DNA of 40,971 nucleotides, taken from contig JACDGI010000005.1 of NCBI GenBank assembly GCA_013821665.1, positions 1-40,971 on the forward strand, written 5' to 3'. This DNA comes from Anaerolineae bacterium (GTDB taxonomy: Bacteria > Chloroflexota > Anaerolineae > Aggregatilineales > Phototrophicaceae). The position numbers and the translations under genes are program-made. Of the stretch, positions 25,815-33,794 are shown piece after piece; within the stretch, counting starts at the first letter, position 1, and every line of letters begins with the position of its first letter. The notes below the pieces were generated by a model. It had not been told where the DNA came from. It did no database searches and worked only from the letters and a program-made list of their open reading frames with translations.

Positions 25815-26267
25815 GGCCTCTATGTGGGACGATGCCCTCAGACACGACAACCGGCCACGATGTCAGGAAGCTGTTTGCGGAGTTATACCAGAAAAATTAT
25901 ACACGATGTTTTGATACAGCAGGGGAGCATGATTATTCCAGTTGAGGTCAAAACCGGGAAAATACCTCGTCAACCATATCAGACACACATCATGCAGCTC
26001 GTCACCTACTGCCACTTAGTTGAAGAGAACTATCATGTCAGACGCACCTATGGCATTATCCGTTATCCACAGCAAGAATTTACGATTCAGTACACCGACG
26101 CACTTGAACAAGAATTGAGCCGGCTTGTCGGAGAGATGCGAGTGAAAAGGGGATGGGATGAAATTCACCGGAACCACAACCAGAGAGCCAAATGTGCCGC
26201 GTGTGGATTTCATGAGATCTGTTCAGAACGGCTTGATCTAGAGTCTCAAGCTCGTCTTGACCTATGA
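25815..26267 (+). pseudogene. Cas4-like PD-(D/E)XK nuclease, frameshifted and N-terminally truncated
   Basis: The downstream part is clearly Cas4/DUF83-like: MIIPVEVKTGKIPRQPYQ (catalytic E-V-K), HIMQLVTYCHLVEENY and the C-terminal Cys cluster CAACGFHEIC. Upstream, the homologous GLYVGR (25815-25832) is in this frame. Then SDTTTGHDVRKLFAELY, the next conserved block, is in another frame (about 25838-25897), after which the ORF returns to the first frame before DVLIQQGS. This implies two compensating indels. The transmembrane N-terminus and the PD Asp are lost. There is no CRISPR array nearby; in Chloroflexota such Cas4-like proteins are often stand-alone. Probably non-functional. Confidence 0.7.
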
Positions 26268-26292
26268 CAGCCCACACTTACAAACACAAATA

Positions 26293-26320
26293 TTTGTTGA
26301 TTTTAAATCTTAGATATACT
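26293..26320 (+). promoter_or_regulatory. Promoter candidate of the toxin-antitoxin pair
   Basis: TTTGTT (26293-26298) and TATACT (26315-26320) are 16 bp apart, and the toxin ATG is only 14 bp after the -10. The mRNA would then be almost leaderless. Confidence 0.45.
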
Positions 26321-26333
26321 AAAATCCGTATAT

Positions 26334-26699
26334 ATGGCTAACCAACACGACTGGACTACGGAATTTTATCGTTCTGAAGAGGGAAAAAGCCCTGTTGAGG
26401 AATTTCTCAAAGGATTGGATGATAAAACTCAGGCTCGATTTATTTGGGCGATTGAGCAACTACAAGTTCAGAATGTTCATGCCGGAGAGCCGTTAGTCAA
26501 ACATTTGGAAGGTAAACTTTGGGAACTCCGTCGCGCAAGTAGTGGAAACATCTACCGCTTACTGTATTTCTTTTTTACAGGGCGAAAAATTGTTTTTGTT
26601 CACGGGTTCCAGAAGAAGACCCAAAAAACGCCGCGACGCGAAATTGAGCTTGCTCAAACACGGTTGGATGACTATATCAAACAGAAGGGTGGTGAATAA
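26334..26699 (+). CDS. RelE/HigB-like toxin (Gp49 family)
   Basis: A 121-aa probable ribosome-dependent mRNA interferase. The pattern EFYRSEEGKSPVEEFLKGLD at the N-terminus, KHLEGKLWELRRASSGNIYRLLYFF in the middle and a Lys/Arg-rich end (FVHGFQKKTQKTPRREI) match phage-derived Gp49-like/HigB toxins. The 'LWELRxxxxGxxYRxxYF' core is diagnostic. The toxin gene precedes its antitoxin (26702), as in HigBA-type systems. Translation starts at ATG 26334 with no ribosome site, close to a -10 element, suggesting leaderless expression. Confidence 0.88.
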   Translation: MANQHDWTTEFYRSEEGKSPVEEFLKGLDDKTQARFIWAIEQLQVQNVHAGEPLVKHLEGKLWELRRASSGNIYRLLYFFFTGRKIVFVHGFQKKTQKTPRREIELAQTRLDDYIKQKGGE

Positions 26700-26701
26700 A
26701 T

Positions 26702-27085
26702 ATGAGCAAAAAAGAACAACCACAACAAGGAATAAAGCGGGAGGCTTCACCCGAAGAAGCCAGCTATCTTAATTGGCGAGATGAATTTCTTGCTGATCCA
26801 ACGCGACGGGCAATTTATGAAGAAGAAGCCGCCAAAAGTGAGCTATGGCTACAGTTGGTAGAAGCTCGTCAGAGCGCAGGTTTAACGCAGAAGCAAATGG
26901 CTGAGCGTTTAGGGGTATCTCAGGCACAGGTCGCCCGTATTGAGAAAGAGGATTACGACTCCTATACCCTGACCACCTTACGGAAATATGTTGCAGCATT
27001 GGGCGATGGTTTTTCACTAGAGGTCAAGATCCATACACCAGAGGAATTGAGTGGAGAGACCTTGCACGAACCAATGACCAGTTAG
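26702..27085 (+). CDS. XRE-family antitoxin (HigA-type)
   Basis: A 127-aa helix-turn-helix protein starting 2 bp after the toxin stop. The HTH is at residues about 61-81 (LTQKQMAERLGVSQAQVARIE), followed by TLTTLRKYVAALG, the standard XRE/HTH_3 layout. The N-terminal 50 residues (charged, EEASYLNWRDEFLADPTRR) are unusually long for an antitoxin and may wrap the toxin. It should neutralise the toxin and repress the operon. TA pairs are frequent in mobile and decaying regions like this one. Confidence 0.88.
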   Translation: MSKKEQPQQGIKREASPEEASYLNWRDEFLADPTRRAIYEEEAAKSELWLQLVEARQSAGLTQKQMAERLGVSQAQVARIEKEDYDSYTLTTLRKYVAALGDGFSLEVKIHTPEELSGETLHEPMTS

Positions 27086-27180
27086 TCGGTGAAAACTCAC
27101 TAAACAGGTGACGAAAACTAAGTTCGCCGAATTGTTAGAATCTTCCTACCAAAATCCGCTATCGGTTGCCCTGACCACAA

Positions 27181-27220
27181 TGTTATCCTTTGCACATGCG
27201 TTCTAGTAAATAGGATAACA
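27181..27220. repeat. 9-bp inverted repeat overlapping the next start region
   Basis: TGTTATCCT at 27181-27189 and AGGATAACA at 27212-27220 are perfect complements with a 22-bp spacer. The right arm contains the AGGA ribosome site of the gene starting at 27223. It may be an operator or an mRNA hairpin that hides the start. Confidence 0.45.
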
Positions 27221-27222
27221 AC

Positions 27223-27432
27223 ATGGAAGCACAATCGCTCGAAACGTTCCAGATTGGTGATAAGGTCTATGTCATGCTATACCACGCAGCCAAATGGCTA
27301 CAGATGCCGCTTGGTGACTTGGAAGGGCAGATCGCGCTCGGCAAGCTCGAACTCGTGCGGGTTGAGGATCGCGATTTCATCGAACTCGAAGCCCTGAAAG
27401 CATATGCGGGGAAGCGCAAGGCGTGGCGGTAG
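27223..27432 (+). CDS. Hypothetical small protein, 69 aa
   Basis: The ATG is preceded by AGGA (in AGGATAACAAC). The protein is a single compact domain: FQIGDKVYVMLYHAAKWLQMP then LGDLEGQIALGKLELVRVED, ending with a basic tail (AYAGKRKAWR). The alternating helix/strand pattern with a basic end suggests a small excisionase- or MerR-like DNA-binding fold, but this is a weak call. No known family recognised. It follows the toxin-antitoxin pair and could be part of the same accessory module. Confidence 0.5.
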   Translation: MEAQSLETFQIGDKVYVMLYHAAKWLQMPLGDLEGQIALGKLELVRVEDRDFIELEALKAYAGKRKAWR

Positions 27433-27460
27433 GGTAATAGTAGAGATAAAGGAGGGCAGT

Positions 27461-27532
27461 ATGACCTATGTCAAAATGACAGCAAAATTATCGGAGTGTA
27501 TACTACATTTGGAGTTAATTGGGTTTTGCTAG
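27461..27532 (+). CDS. 23-aa ORF with near-ideal ribosome site
   Basis: AAAGGAGG lies 5 nt before the ATG at 27461. The peptide runs 23 codons to TAG (MTYVKMTAKLSECILHL then ELIGFC). The strength of the ribosome site compared with neighbours, many of which have none, is the main argument. It may be a leader peptide for the secreted protein at 27602, or the relic of a longer gene. Confidence 0.3.
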   Translation: MTYVKMTAKLSECILHLELIGFC

Positions 27533-27601
27533 TGATGGGAATACTTGCGTCATCAAATCCCAGTCACCGTCTTATTGGTAATGAATTTTAAGGAGATTAC
27601 T

Positions 27602-28681
27602 ATGCGTTTGAAACGTTTGTGGATACCCACTTGCGCGTTGTTACTCATCGTATTGTCGATGTCGATTATGAGTCCTGTGGCGGCACAGTCCAACACCATT
27701 GATGATGCTTTCATAAGTGTACCATCATGCACCGATTTCAATGGACGAATAATTATTACATTTACGCTGGATAGTTCGCCTGATCGGTTTCTTTCGAATA
27801 GTCTTTCTGGTATTAGTGCACAAGTCGGGAATGTCAACGGTGTGGGCACTCATACGATAGAATACCAGTTTATTCCGCCTGACGGGACAAATGTGGGTGA
27901 CGTTTTAACAGTTAAAGTTATGCTGGGTACTAATTTTTTCTTGAGTGATCTGGATAGCTATACGTTCTCATTTAATTGCTCAACCGGCGAAAAAATCGTT
28001 GGGGCAACCGGGCCTATAACTAATCCCGATGCCGTTTCAACACCGATTGGAACACCCGTGACTATTGATGTCGCTGCCAATGATACGGATAACGATGGTA
28101 ATCTGAATCCGGCAAGCACCACTGTCATTTCAGACCCGTTTAGCGGAACCTTAATTAACAATCATGATGGCACATTCTTGTATACACCAAACCCCGGCAT
28201 CAGCGGTTTTGATCATTTCACCTATAAAATCTGTGATACAACCAACTATTGTTCTATCGATTCGGCCAGTATCGAGGTGCTTGCCAGTACAAACCAATCG
28301 CCGGATTGTTCCGCCGCTCATCCCTCACGCCCAGTGATCTGGCCGCCAAATTACAAGTTTGCAACCATCTCTATCGTCAATGTGATTGATCCGAACGGTG
28401 ATCCAGTCGCAATTATCATCACATCAATTTTCCAAGATGAATTAGTTAAGGGTAAAGGTGATGGCAACACATCTCCCGATGGCTTAGGAGTAGGAACCAA
28501 CACAGCGCGAGTTCGTGCTGAACGCGAAAGTAACGGGAATGGCCGCGTTTACCACATTGGGTTCACCGCAAATGATGGTAAAGGCGGTAGCTGCCAAGGG
28601 GAGGTAAAGGTTGGAGTTCCCAAGAATCGCGGTCGTGTTCCCGTAGATGGCGGCCCACTTTATAACTCGACTATTCGCTAA
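27602..28681 (+). CDS. Secreted protein with a bacterial Ig-like domain
   Basis: A 359-aa exported protein starting at ATG 27602, which has AAGGAG 6 nt upstream, rather than at the in-frame start at 27545. Signal peptide at residues 1-28 (LWIPTCALLLIVLSMSIM then SPVAAQ). The middle region (about residues 140-240) is a Cadherin-like/Big_17-type module: DAVSTPIGTPVTIDVAANDTD then GTFLYTPNPGISGFDHFTYKI. The C-terminal region (SPDCSAAHPSRPVIWPPNYKF) is a separate Cys-containing domain with repeated 'DPNGDP' turns. Probably a cell-surface or matrix protein. A hairpin terminator follows the gene. Confidence 0.85.
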   Translation: MRLKRLWIPTCALLLIVLSMSIMSPVAAQSNTIDDAFISVPSCTDFNGRIIITFTLDSSPDRFLSNSLSGISAQVGNVNGVGTHTIEYQFIPPDGTNVGDVLTVKVMLGTNFFLSDLDSYTFSFNCSTGEKIVGATGPITNPDAVSTPIGTPVTIDVAANDTDNDGNLNPASTTVISDPFSGTLINNHDGTFLYTPNPGISGFDHFTYKICDTTNYCSIDSASIEVLASTNQSPDCSAAHPSRPVIWPPNYKFATISIVNVIDPNGDPVAIIITSIFQDELVKGKGDGNTSPDGLGVGTNTARVRAERESNGNGRVYHIGFTANDGKGGSCQGEVKVGVPKNRGRVPVDGGPLYNSTIR

Positions 28682-28707
28682 GTTAAGATAGCGAGTAATC
28701 CACACTA

Positions 28708-28747
28708 AACGCGAAGCGAGTTAAAATCTGCTTGCTTCGTGTTTTTT
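28708..28747 (+). terminator. Intrinsic terminator of the secreted Ig-like gene
   Basis: AACGCGAAGCGA (28708-28719) pairs with TTGCTTCGTGTT (28732-28743), ten of twelve Watson-Crick pairs plus G-U, followed by a T run. It lies 27 bp after the gene's stop codon. Confidence 0.65.
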
Positions 28748-28955
28748 GTGGAACTCAACTTCGACAGCCAGATGAAGCCGAAATTTTTTGCCTGCTTTCG
28801 ACGCATCATTCGAAGCACATCCAAGCTACTGGCAGAAGGGAAGGGGCTTGATAACATTTGTTGTCGTAACCTATGCCTGTTTGCTTGCTCAACCCCTTGC
28901 GCTACCGGGTGAGCTGTGGCCGGCAAGCGTTCTTTCTGGTCGGTTAATACTACAA

Positions 28956-29300
28956 TCAGCCGCCAGATAATCCGGGTGGACATGGCCCTGTTTGGCAGAC
29001 GTAAATGGCCCATATGGCTACTAACAGAGGTATTATCAGAATAACCAAAACGAGGCCAGCAGTTAAACCTAATGCTATTGAACGATCCCGTTTGCGGAAG
29101 ACAATAGCACCAATGACAGCAATGGCTTGCAGTCCTACACACAAAGCGCATAAATCTGAATCATACGACCCCATAGAATTAAACGCGGGTAGTAATAACA
29201 AGCCAATTGAAGTCACAGTAAAAATAAAGCATGTCAGTAAAACTTTAAAATTAAATATAAGTCTTTCTGAGCGCTTAAGTGGATGGGTATTTTCATTCAT
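28956..29300 (-). CDS. Small membrane protein, 114 aa
   Basis: Three hydrophobic segments: residues about 19-40 (LLTCFIFTVTSIGLLLLP), 52-69 (CALCVGLQAIAVIGAIVF) and 77-105 (ALGLTAGLVLVILIIPLLVAIW). The C-terminus is CQTGPCPPGLSGG. Lys/Arg residues lie between segments. The overlapping ORFs in other frames are not hydrophobic and less convincing. No family recognised and no clear Shine-Dalgarno site. The about 210 bp between this gene and the terminator at 28747 is left unexplained. Confidence 0.55.
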   Translation of the reverse strand: MNENTHPLKRSERLIFNFKVLLTCFIFTVTSIGLLLLPAFNSMGSYDSDLCALCVGLQAIAVIGAIVFRKRDRSIALGLTAGLVLVILIIPLLVAIWAIYVCQTGPCPPGLSGG

Positions 29301-29396
29301 AGTCCATATTTTTATCTCAGTTGCTAAACCAATACGGGTAGATTATGCTTTACATTGAGGCGAAATTGGTACAACTTTTGTGCAGTTTTGGCAGGA

Positions 29397-29537
29397 TTAA
29401 ACCGCTCCGGCGAGTTTCAGTACAATCACAAGCACTGCCGCCATAGCAAGACAGCAAAGTAACACTCTAGCTTCGCGAAGCCAGCGTGATCGTGGTTTTT
29501 GCTTTAGTGTTCTCTTGTGAACATGACGTTTGCTCAT
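29397..29537 (-). CDS. 46-aa single-span membrane peptide gene
   Basis: ATG at 29537, TAA at 29397. Basic N-terminus (MSKRHVHKRTLKQKPRSRW) followed by a hydrophobic helix (ARVLLCCLAMAAVLVIVLKL) that would insert with the N-terminus in the cytoplasm. Its start overlaps, by ATGA, the end of the frameshifted gene just upstream (29534-29712), showing an ancestral translationally coupled pair. No function known. Confidence 0.5.
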   Translation of the reverse strand: MSKRHVHKRTLKQKPRSRWLREARVLLCCLAMAAVLVIVLKLAGAV

Positions 29538-29712
29538 AACTTAGCCACGTTTTTCATCGTCTGTGCCAGCGCTGCGGCCAGCTCATCATGCCATACATCA
29601 CGCCCGTGTAGAAACCGCCCATCGACGGATGCGGTGTCGCATTGATGCGCTCGGCGGCATCCTGCGCCAATGTGTTCCAGTGGTCGAACAGGGCGGTTAG
29701 GTCGGTTGCCAT
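29534..29712 (-). pseudogene. Frameshifted small gene (about 59 aa in ancestral form)
   Basis: ATG 29712 starts MATDLTALFDHWNTLAQDAA and continues to GGFYTGVMYG, then the frame meets a stop at 29554. In another frame, from the same place, DELAAALAQTMKNVAKL runs to TGA at 29534, ending in an ATGA overlap with the membrane-peptide gene. The total length is one base short of a multiple of three, consistent with a single-base deletion near YGM/HDEL. The family is not recognised. Confidence 0.5.
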
Positions 29713-29936
29713 GCGTCCCACATTATTGCTTCAGAAATGAATTTTTGAAACTTTAGCAATTCGCGCTCGGGCAAATAATCAAGCATCCAACATGTGTCTA
29801 ACACCTCTTCAAAGAAACTTGTTTGCGCGCAAAATGTGTAAGGATCTATCTCTCGTTGACAATTTCTGAATTCACAAATAGTTCGCTCCAAATTAATGAG
29901 TGTTATACATTCCACAAACGTTATTCCTTTCAGCAC
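29697..29936 (-). CDS. Doubtful ORF, 79 aa
   Basis: An open frame ending 16 bp inside the frameshifted gene below it. The sequence (TICEFRNCQREIDPYTF then QTSFFEEVLDTCWMLDYLPERELLKF) is Cys- and aromatic-rich. No family is recognised and there is no convincing ribosome site. It may be a gene or chance. Confidence 0.3.
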   Translation of the reverse strand: MLKGITFVECITLINLERTICEFRNCQREIDPYTFCAQTSFFEEVLDTCWMLDYLPERELLKFQKFISEAIMWDAWQPT

Positions 29937-30146
29937 ATTTCACAAATTCACCTTGCTATGGTAAATGCTATTGGCTGTAGCGCAAGTTAAGGTTTGCCAA
30001 CCCATTCCGAGGGCGTTTCGCGCCTGCATTTGTCGGGTAGACCCGTGAGCGTAATGGGGGTGGCGCGTGAGCGAGCAGGGATAACTGGAACAAGACCTTG
30101 CACAAGGGCTGATTAAGTAACACATAGTTGTGCAGTATTTCAAGAA

Positions 30147-30171
30147 ATGGTCCCCAATAGTAGGGGGCCAT
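30147..30171 (-). terminator. Hairpin after the large WD40 gene
   Basis: On the minus strand, ATGGCCCCC pairs with GGGGACCAT around a 7-nt loop, followed by TTTCTTG. It lies 35 bp downstream of the WD40 stop and could terminate it; the T tract is only moderate. Confidence 0.4.
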
Positions 30172-30205
30172 GTGCTACATTAGAATTTTTGATGTGGTTA
30201 TTCGC

Positions 30206-33200
30206 CTATGGTGGGGTGATGGGTGTGGGTGATGAGGTTGCAGTTGGTGTTCCTGTCTTTATGCTTTGCGACTCAATCACCAGCGTATAATTGCCCGATG
30301 TAAATCCCCGACTGCGTACTTCTATTTCATAGATGCCGGTGGCCGGTAAGACATAGTTTTGCAGCACCGACTCATCCTCATGCCCCGGTACAATGCCGTT
30401 CACCGTTTCGAGGAGTGCGCCGTTTGGCCCGTGCAGCACAAAATAGGGATACAGCAGAACCTCAGCATTTTGATTGTCCGAAGGTTTATCAGCGGTCACA
30501 CGGATTGTCACGACTTCGCCGCCTGTCCCATGATAGCGCCATACTTTCCATTTCGGGGGTTCAAGTTGGTCACGCTGTGAACCGATTACCGCCTCATTGC
30601 CTGGATTGAATGTTGGCGAAGGTGTATACGTAACTGCCGTAGCTGTCTGGAAAATAGCGGCACGATTAGTAGCATTTACGGCAGCCGTTGAACTCGCTTC
30701 GGCTTCCAAAGTAGGTGGACTAGAAGTGGGTGTTCGCGTCAATGTTGGCGTGGCTGTTGGTATGGTCGGAGTCAAGGACGGTGTTACGGTTGGAATAGTG
30801 GACGTTACAGTCGGAGTGAGTGTAGCGGTCGTCAGAGTCAAATCAGTTGTGGGAGATGGCATCGCTGTTGGAAAAGGCGTAAGGACAGGTAATTCACCAC
30901 TAACGCACAGCGGCGTGACATTATAAAATTGGCGCTGTTCACAACTAAATGACGGTACGACGCGGTTATCGAGTACCCACTGAATAGTCTCGGCTATGCT
31001 ATCCATCCGCCATATAATGAGTTCATCAACGTAGTCGCCAATGGAAAGAACAGAATGTCCATCATCGCTAAAACTAACATGTCTTACTCCCCAAGTCATT
31101 CCTGAATAACGCTCAACAATTGCGCCACTTGCCACATCCCATAGGAAAAGTTCTAGTTCTCCGCCAACGATACCACCACCCGAAAGAATATGCTGTCCAT
31201 CAGGGCTAAACGCTACCGTATAAATATCGCCTTTATGTCCAATTAAATGGCGAATCGCTATACCACTTGCCACATCCCATAAAATCAATTCGGAGTGCGG
31301 TTCAACACGATACTGACCATCGACTGTATCGTCGCTGCCAGCAGATACAATAGTACGACCATCTGGGCTGAACGCCACACTATAAAGTCGTACTGATTGA
31401 TCGTGCCCAATAAACCTGCGAATTTCTCGCCCGGTGGCTACATCCCATAGAATCAGTTCAGGATTACCCGAATAGGCATCGCCAGTGGCAGAAACCACAG
31501 TACGACCATCCGGGCTAAACTTGACATCCATTACGTCACTTTTTTGGCCGACAAATTGTCGTATTATTTGTCCCGTGCTGCTGTCCCACAAAATCATTTC
31601 ACCGTAATCAGTACCTGAGACAATATACTTACCATCTGGGCTGAAAGCCGTACTACGAATAGGTTTCGTATGTCCACTGAAACTCACAAGTATTTTATTG
31701 TCGGCAAGATTGTAAAGTGTCATCACCCCTTTACCAACATCGGACAAAGGATTGCTTATCGTCAGTCCATTCTTACGATCAGGGCTATAAACTGTTCCGT
31801 GCAAACTTTGATCAAAACCGTACATTCTGAGATCAGGGTTTTGTCCTGTGAAGTTATGGATAATTTGACTGTTTCCGGTATCCCATAAAGTTACCGCACC
31901 CTCGCTCAAGGTGGCGACATGTTCACCATTAGGGCTGAGCTGGCTGCGATCAATCGTGACATTTTCAAATCGGCCTCGATTGATATTAAAGTTTCGGCGG
32001 CTGTAATCATGAATAAGTGAGAAAAATTGGGTATCCCACAGCAGCAGCTTCGGATTTGAGGATTGCGAAATCGTAGTCGCACAGTCCGCACAGTAGTTGA
32101 TGTAATGAGCAGATTCCGTCAACATCTTGCGTCCATCGGCACTGAAAGTGACATCGACACCCGTATCAAAGCCATTCAGACGCTTTTCTTCGGCTAGGTA
32201 TTCAGTGTCCCATACAATCAGCCCACCGCCCTCATCACTGGTGACAAGCCGTTTACCGTCAGGGCTAAAAACGGCGTTGTGGACAGATACATTTGGGTCG
32301 TGTCCGACGAGTTCTTGAATTTCCTCGCCTGTTTTCACATCCCACCAAATGAGTTTGTCACCATATGAAACGATGCGCTTACTATTTGGACTAAATATTG
32401 CGCCATAAATAGAGCCAATAGGCTGCTTGCTAACTTTTAAATCAACTACCTTTTGCCCCGTTCTTGTGTCCCAAATCTCAATGCCGCTGGTATTAGCGTT
32501 ATAACCAGTAACAACCAGCAGCAAATTTCCGTCGGGGCTAAACTGCGGCTCGCTGCCCGGAAAGCGCCCTACTTCTTGACCGGTGGTTACATCCCACAAA
32601 CTGATATTAGGCACGGTAATATCTGAGCCATTGTCGAACGTCACAACTTTGCTTCCATCAGGGCTGAAAAGTGCTTTAGCATCGGCAAGACTCGAAAGAC
32701 CATTTCCAACAATCCGATGGATTTCTTTGCCTGTTTCCACGTCCCATACCAGCATTTCTCCTTCCCGACCAACAGAAAGGAGAGAATGCTCATCGGGACT
32801 CAATACAATATTATTTAAATACTCGTCTGGCCCCACAAAATGGCGAATGATTTTGCCAGTCGCCGTATCCCACATAGTAATTTCATTCTGCTCAGAAATT
32901 GTGAACATATAACGCCAATTAGCAGTAAACACGGCATCCTTGAGATACTCACCAAACATACTGCGTGGGCCGGGTTCATAGGCGATATTGTTCAGTGTGC
33001 GTTGCGCTTGAACTGGCGGATTAGACATGCTGTTGGCTTGTATGGCTAAACCATAGGCTAACGACGGATCGCCATTGTCAAAATTGGTTTGCGCCTGCGC
33101 CGCCCAATACAAACTACGGGCCTCATCGGCACTGCGTTGAGCAGTGGCAAGGCTGCCATTCGGCGCGCTGGTAGATGTGCTTACATCAGCCGCTTTTGAT

Positions 33201-33298
33201 GGAGCGCTCATGGATAAGCCGATACCAATAGTAAACGCGAGGATGATTATTGTAATTGTAAGAAAAGCACGTCGGTGACGGGTGGAAATTTTTGTCAT
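30206..33298 (-). CDS. Very large membrane-anchored WD40 protein (14 blades) with C-terminal PPC-like domain
   Basis: About 1030 aa from the ATG at 33298 (starts at 33319 and 33400 are also open; none has a ribosome site). A basic stretch (TKISTRHRRAF) and a membrane segment (LTITIIILAFTIGIGLSM) form an N-terminal anchor. A short helical region (RSADEARSLYWAAQAQ, then ANSMSNPPVQAQRTLN) resembles the linker that precedes WD40 domains in Chloroflexota STAND proteins. I count 14 blades of the 'FSPDG...LWDxxTG' type, enough for two 7-blade propellers. They end with QWVLDNRVVPSFSCEQRQ, a conserved closing segment. A Thr/Pro-rich linker leads to a beta-rich PPC-like domain (EVVTIRVTAD, TGIYEIEVRSRG). 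It probably acts as an extracytoplasmic binding scaffold; the ligand is unknown. Confidence 0.8.
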   Translation of the reverse strand: MTKISTRHRRAFLTITIIILAFTIGIGLSMSAPSKAADVSTSTSAPNGSLATAQRSADEARSLYWAAQAQTNFDNGDPSLAYGLAIQANSMSNPPVQAQRTLNNIAYEPGPRSMFGEYLKDAVFTANWRYMFTISEQNEITMWDTATGKIIRHFVGPDEYLNNIVLSPDEHSLLSVGREGEMLVWDVETGKEIHRIVGNGLSSLADAKALFSPDGSKVVTFDNGSDITVPNISLWDVTTGQEVGRFPGSEPQFSPDGNLLLVVTGYNANTSGIEIWDTRTGQKVVDLKVSKQPIGSIYGAIFSPNSKRIVSYGDKLIWWDVKTGEEIQELVGHDPNVSVHNAVFSPDGKRLVTSDEGGGLIVWDTEYLAEEKRLNGFDTGVDVTFSADGRKMLTESAHYINYCADCATTISQSSNPKLLLWDTQFFSLIHDYSRRNFNINRGRFENVTIDRSQLSPNGEHVATLSEGAVTLWDTGNSQIIHNFTGQNPDLRMYGFDQSLHGTVYSPDRKNGLTISNPLSDVGKGVMTLYNLADNKILVSFSGHTKPIRSTAFSPDGKYIVSGTDYGEMILWDSSTGQIIRQFVGQKSDVMDVKFSPDGRTVVSATGDAYSGNPELILWDVATGREIRRFIGHDQSVRLYSVAFSPDGRTIVSAGSDDTVDGQYRVEPHSELILWDVASGIAIRHLIGHKGDIYTVAFSPDGQHILSGGGIVGGELELFLWDVASGAIVERYSGMTWGVRHVSFSDDGHSVLSIGDYVDELIIWRMDSIAETIQWVLDNRVVPSFSCEQRQFYNVTPLCVSGELPVLTPFPTAMPSPTTDLTLTTATLTPTVTSTIPTVTPSLTPTIPTATPTLTRTPTSSPPTLEAEASSTAAVNATNRAAIFQTATAVTYTPSPTFNPGNEAVIGSQRDQLEPPKWKVWRYHGTGGEVVTIRVTADKPSDNQNAEVLLYPYFVLHGPNGALLETVNGIVPGHEDESVLQNYVLPATGIYEIEVRSRGFTSGNYTLVIESQSIKTGTPTATSSPTPITPP

Positions 33299-33563
33299 AG
33301 GAAAAATTGAATGGCTCATCACTATTTGTTGATTGCATTCTAATGAGAACAGAATAACCTCACAAGCAGTTGCAGGCACTTGTAGGGCAATCGTAGTCAT
33401 TACGGACTAATTGATAATGGGTTTGAGGTTCTTTTTTAATAGTCGCTTCAGATCCCTCACTGCTGGCCGTGCAATCTCGACTTGAGCAGATATTTTAATT
33501 GTCATATCGAGGGAATCTGTTAGTTTGATAGCTGGGATTATGGGGCAGGGCAGGTTATTTTCT

Positions 33564-33794
33564 TTAGGAGTCTGATAAATCTTTTCTCATATCCTCTGCA
33601 AAATTGTTAGCCATTGATTGAGCCGTTTTAATTGGTAATTCCTTCGGAAACCAAACTGTGAGTTGGTGATTATGGTTAATCACCACTGCCAAAGAGGATA
33701 GATCACGCGCATTGGCCGGTGCAGCGTGTAATGTCTTAACATGATTTGAGCCATTCACTTCTTGAATAATCGCATGTGTAATATCCTTAGCCAT
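33564..33794 (-). CDS. Hypothetical small protein, 76 aa
   Basis: Starts at ATG 33794, with an excellent AGGAGG site 6 nt upstream, so it is surely translated. The protein (MAKDITHAIIQEVNGSNHVK then ANARDLSSLAVVINHNHQL and WFPKELPIKTAQSMANNFAE) has no membrane segment or known motif; a mixed helix/strand fold is likely. No function known. Confidence 0.65.
   Translation of the reverse strand: MAKDITHAIIQEVNGSNHVKTLHAAPANARDLSSLAVVINHNHQLTVWFPKELPIKTAQSMANNFAEDMRKDLSDS

Noticed and set aside
25815-26267. CRISPR-Cas locus suggested by a Cas4-like sequence
   Set aside because: No repeat-spacer array and no other cas gene in the window; the gene is frameshifted and Cas4-like proteins also occur alone.
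28705-29151. 148-aa minus ORF overlapping the 114-aa membrane-protein gene
   Set aside because: The first half is a shadow of the hydrophobic gene; the last half (28705-28955) has no family or ribosome site. I left this stretch unexplained.
29970-30080. Possible tRNA or structured RNA in a GC-rich patch
   Set aside because: No cloverleaf or T-loop (GTTCRAATC) could be formed by eye.
29940-30171. Two overlapping minus-strand ORFs of 67 aa between the small genes and the large WD40 gene
   Set aside because: Both overlap each other in different frames and cross a hairpin, with no motif. Most likely non-coding.
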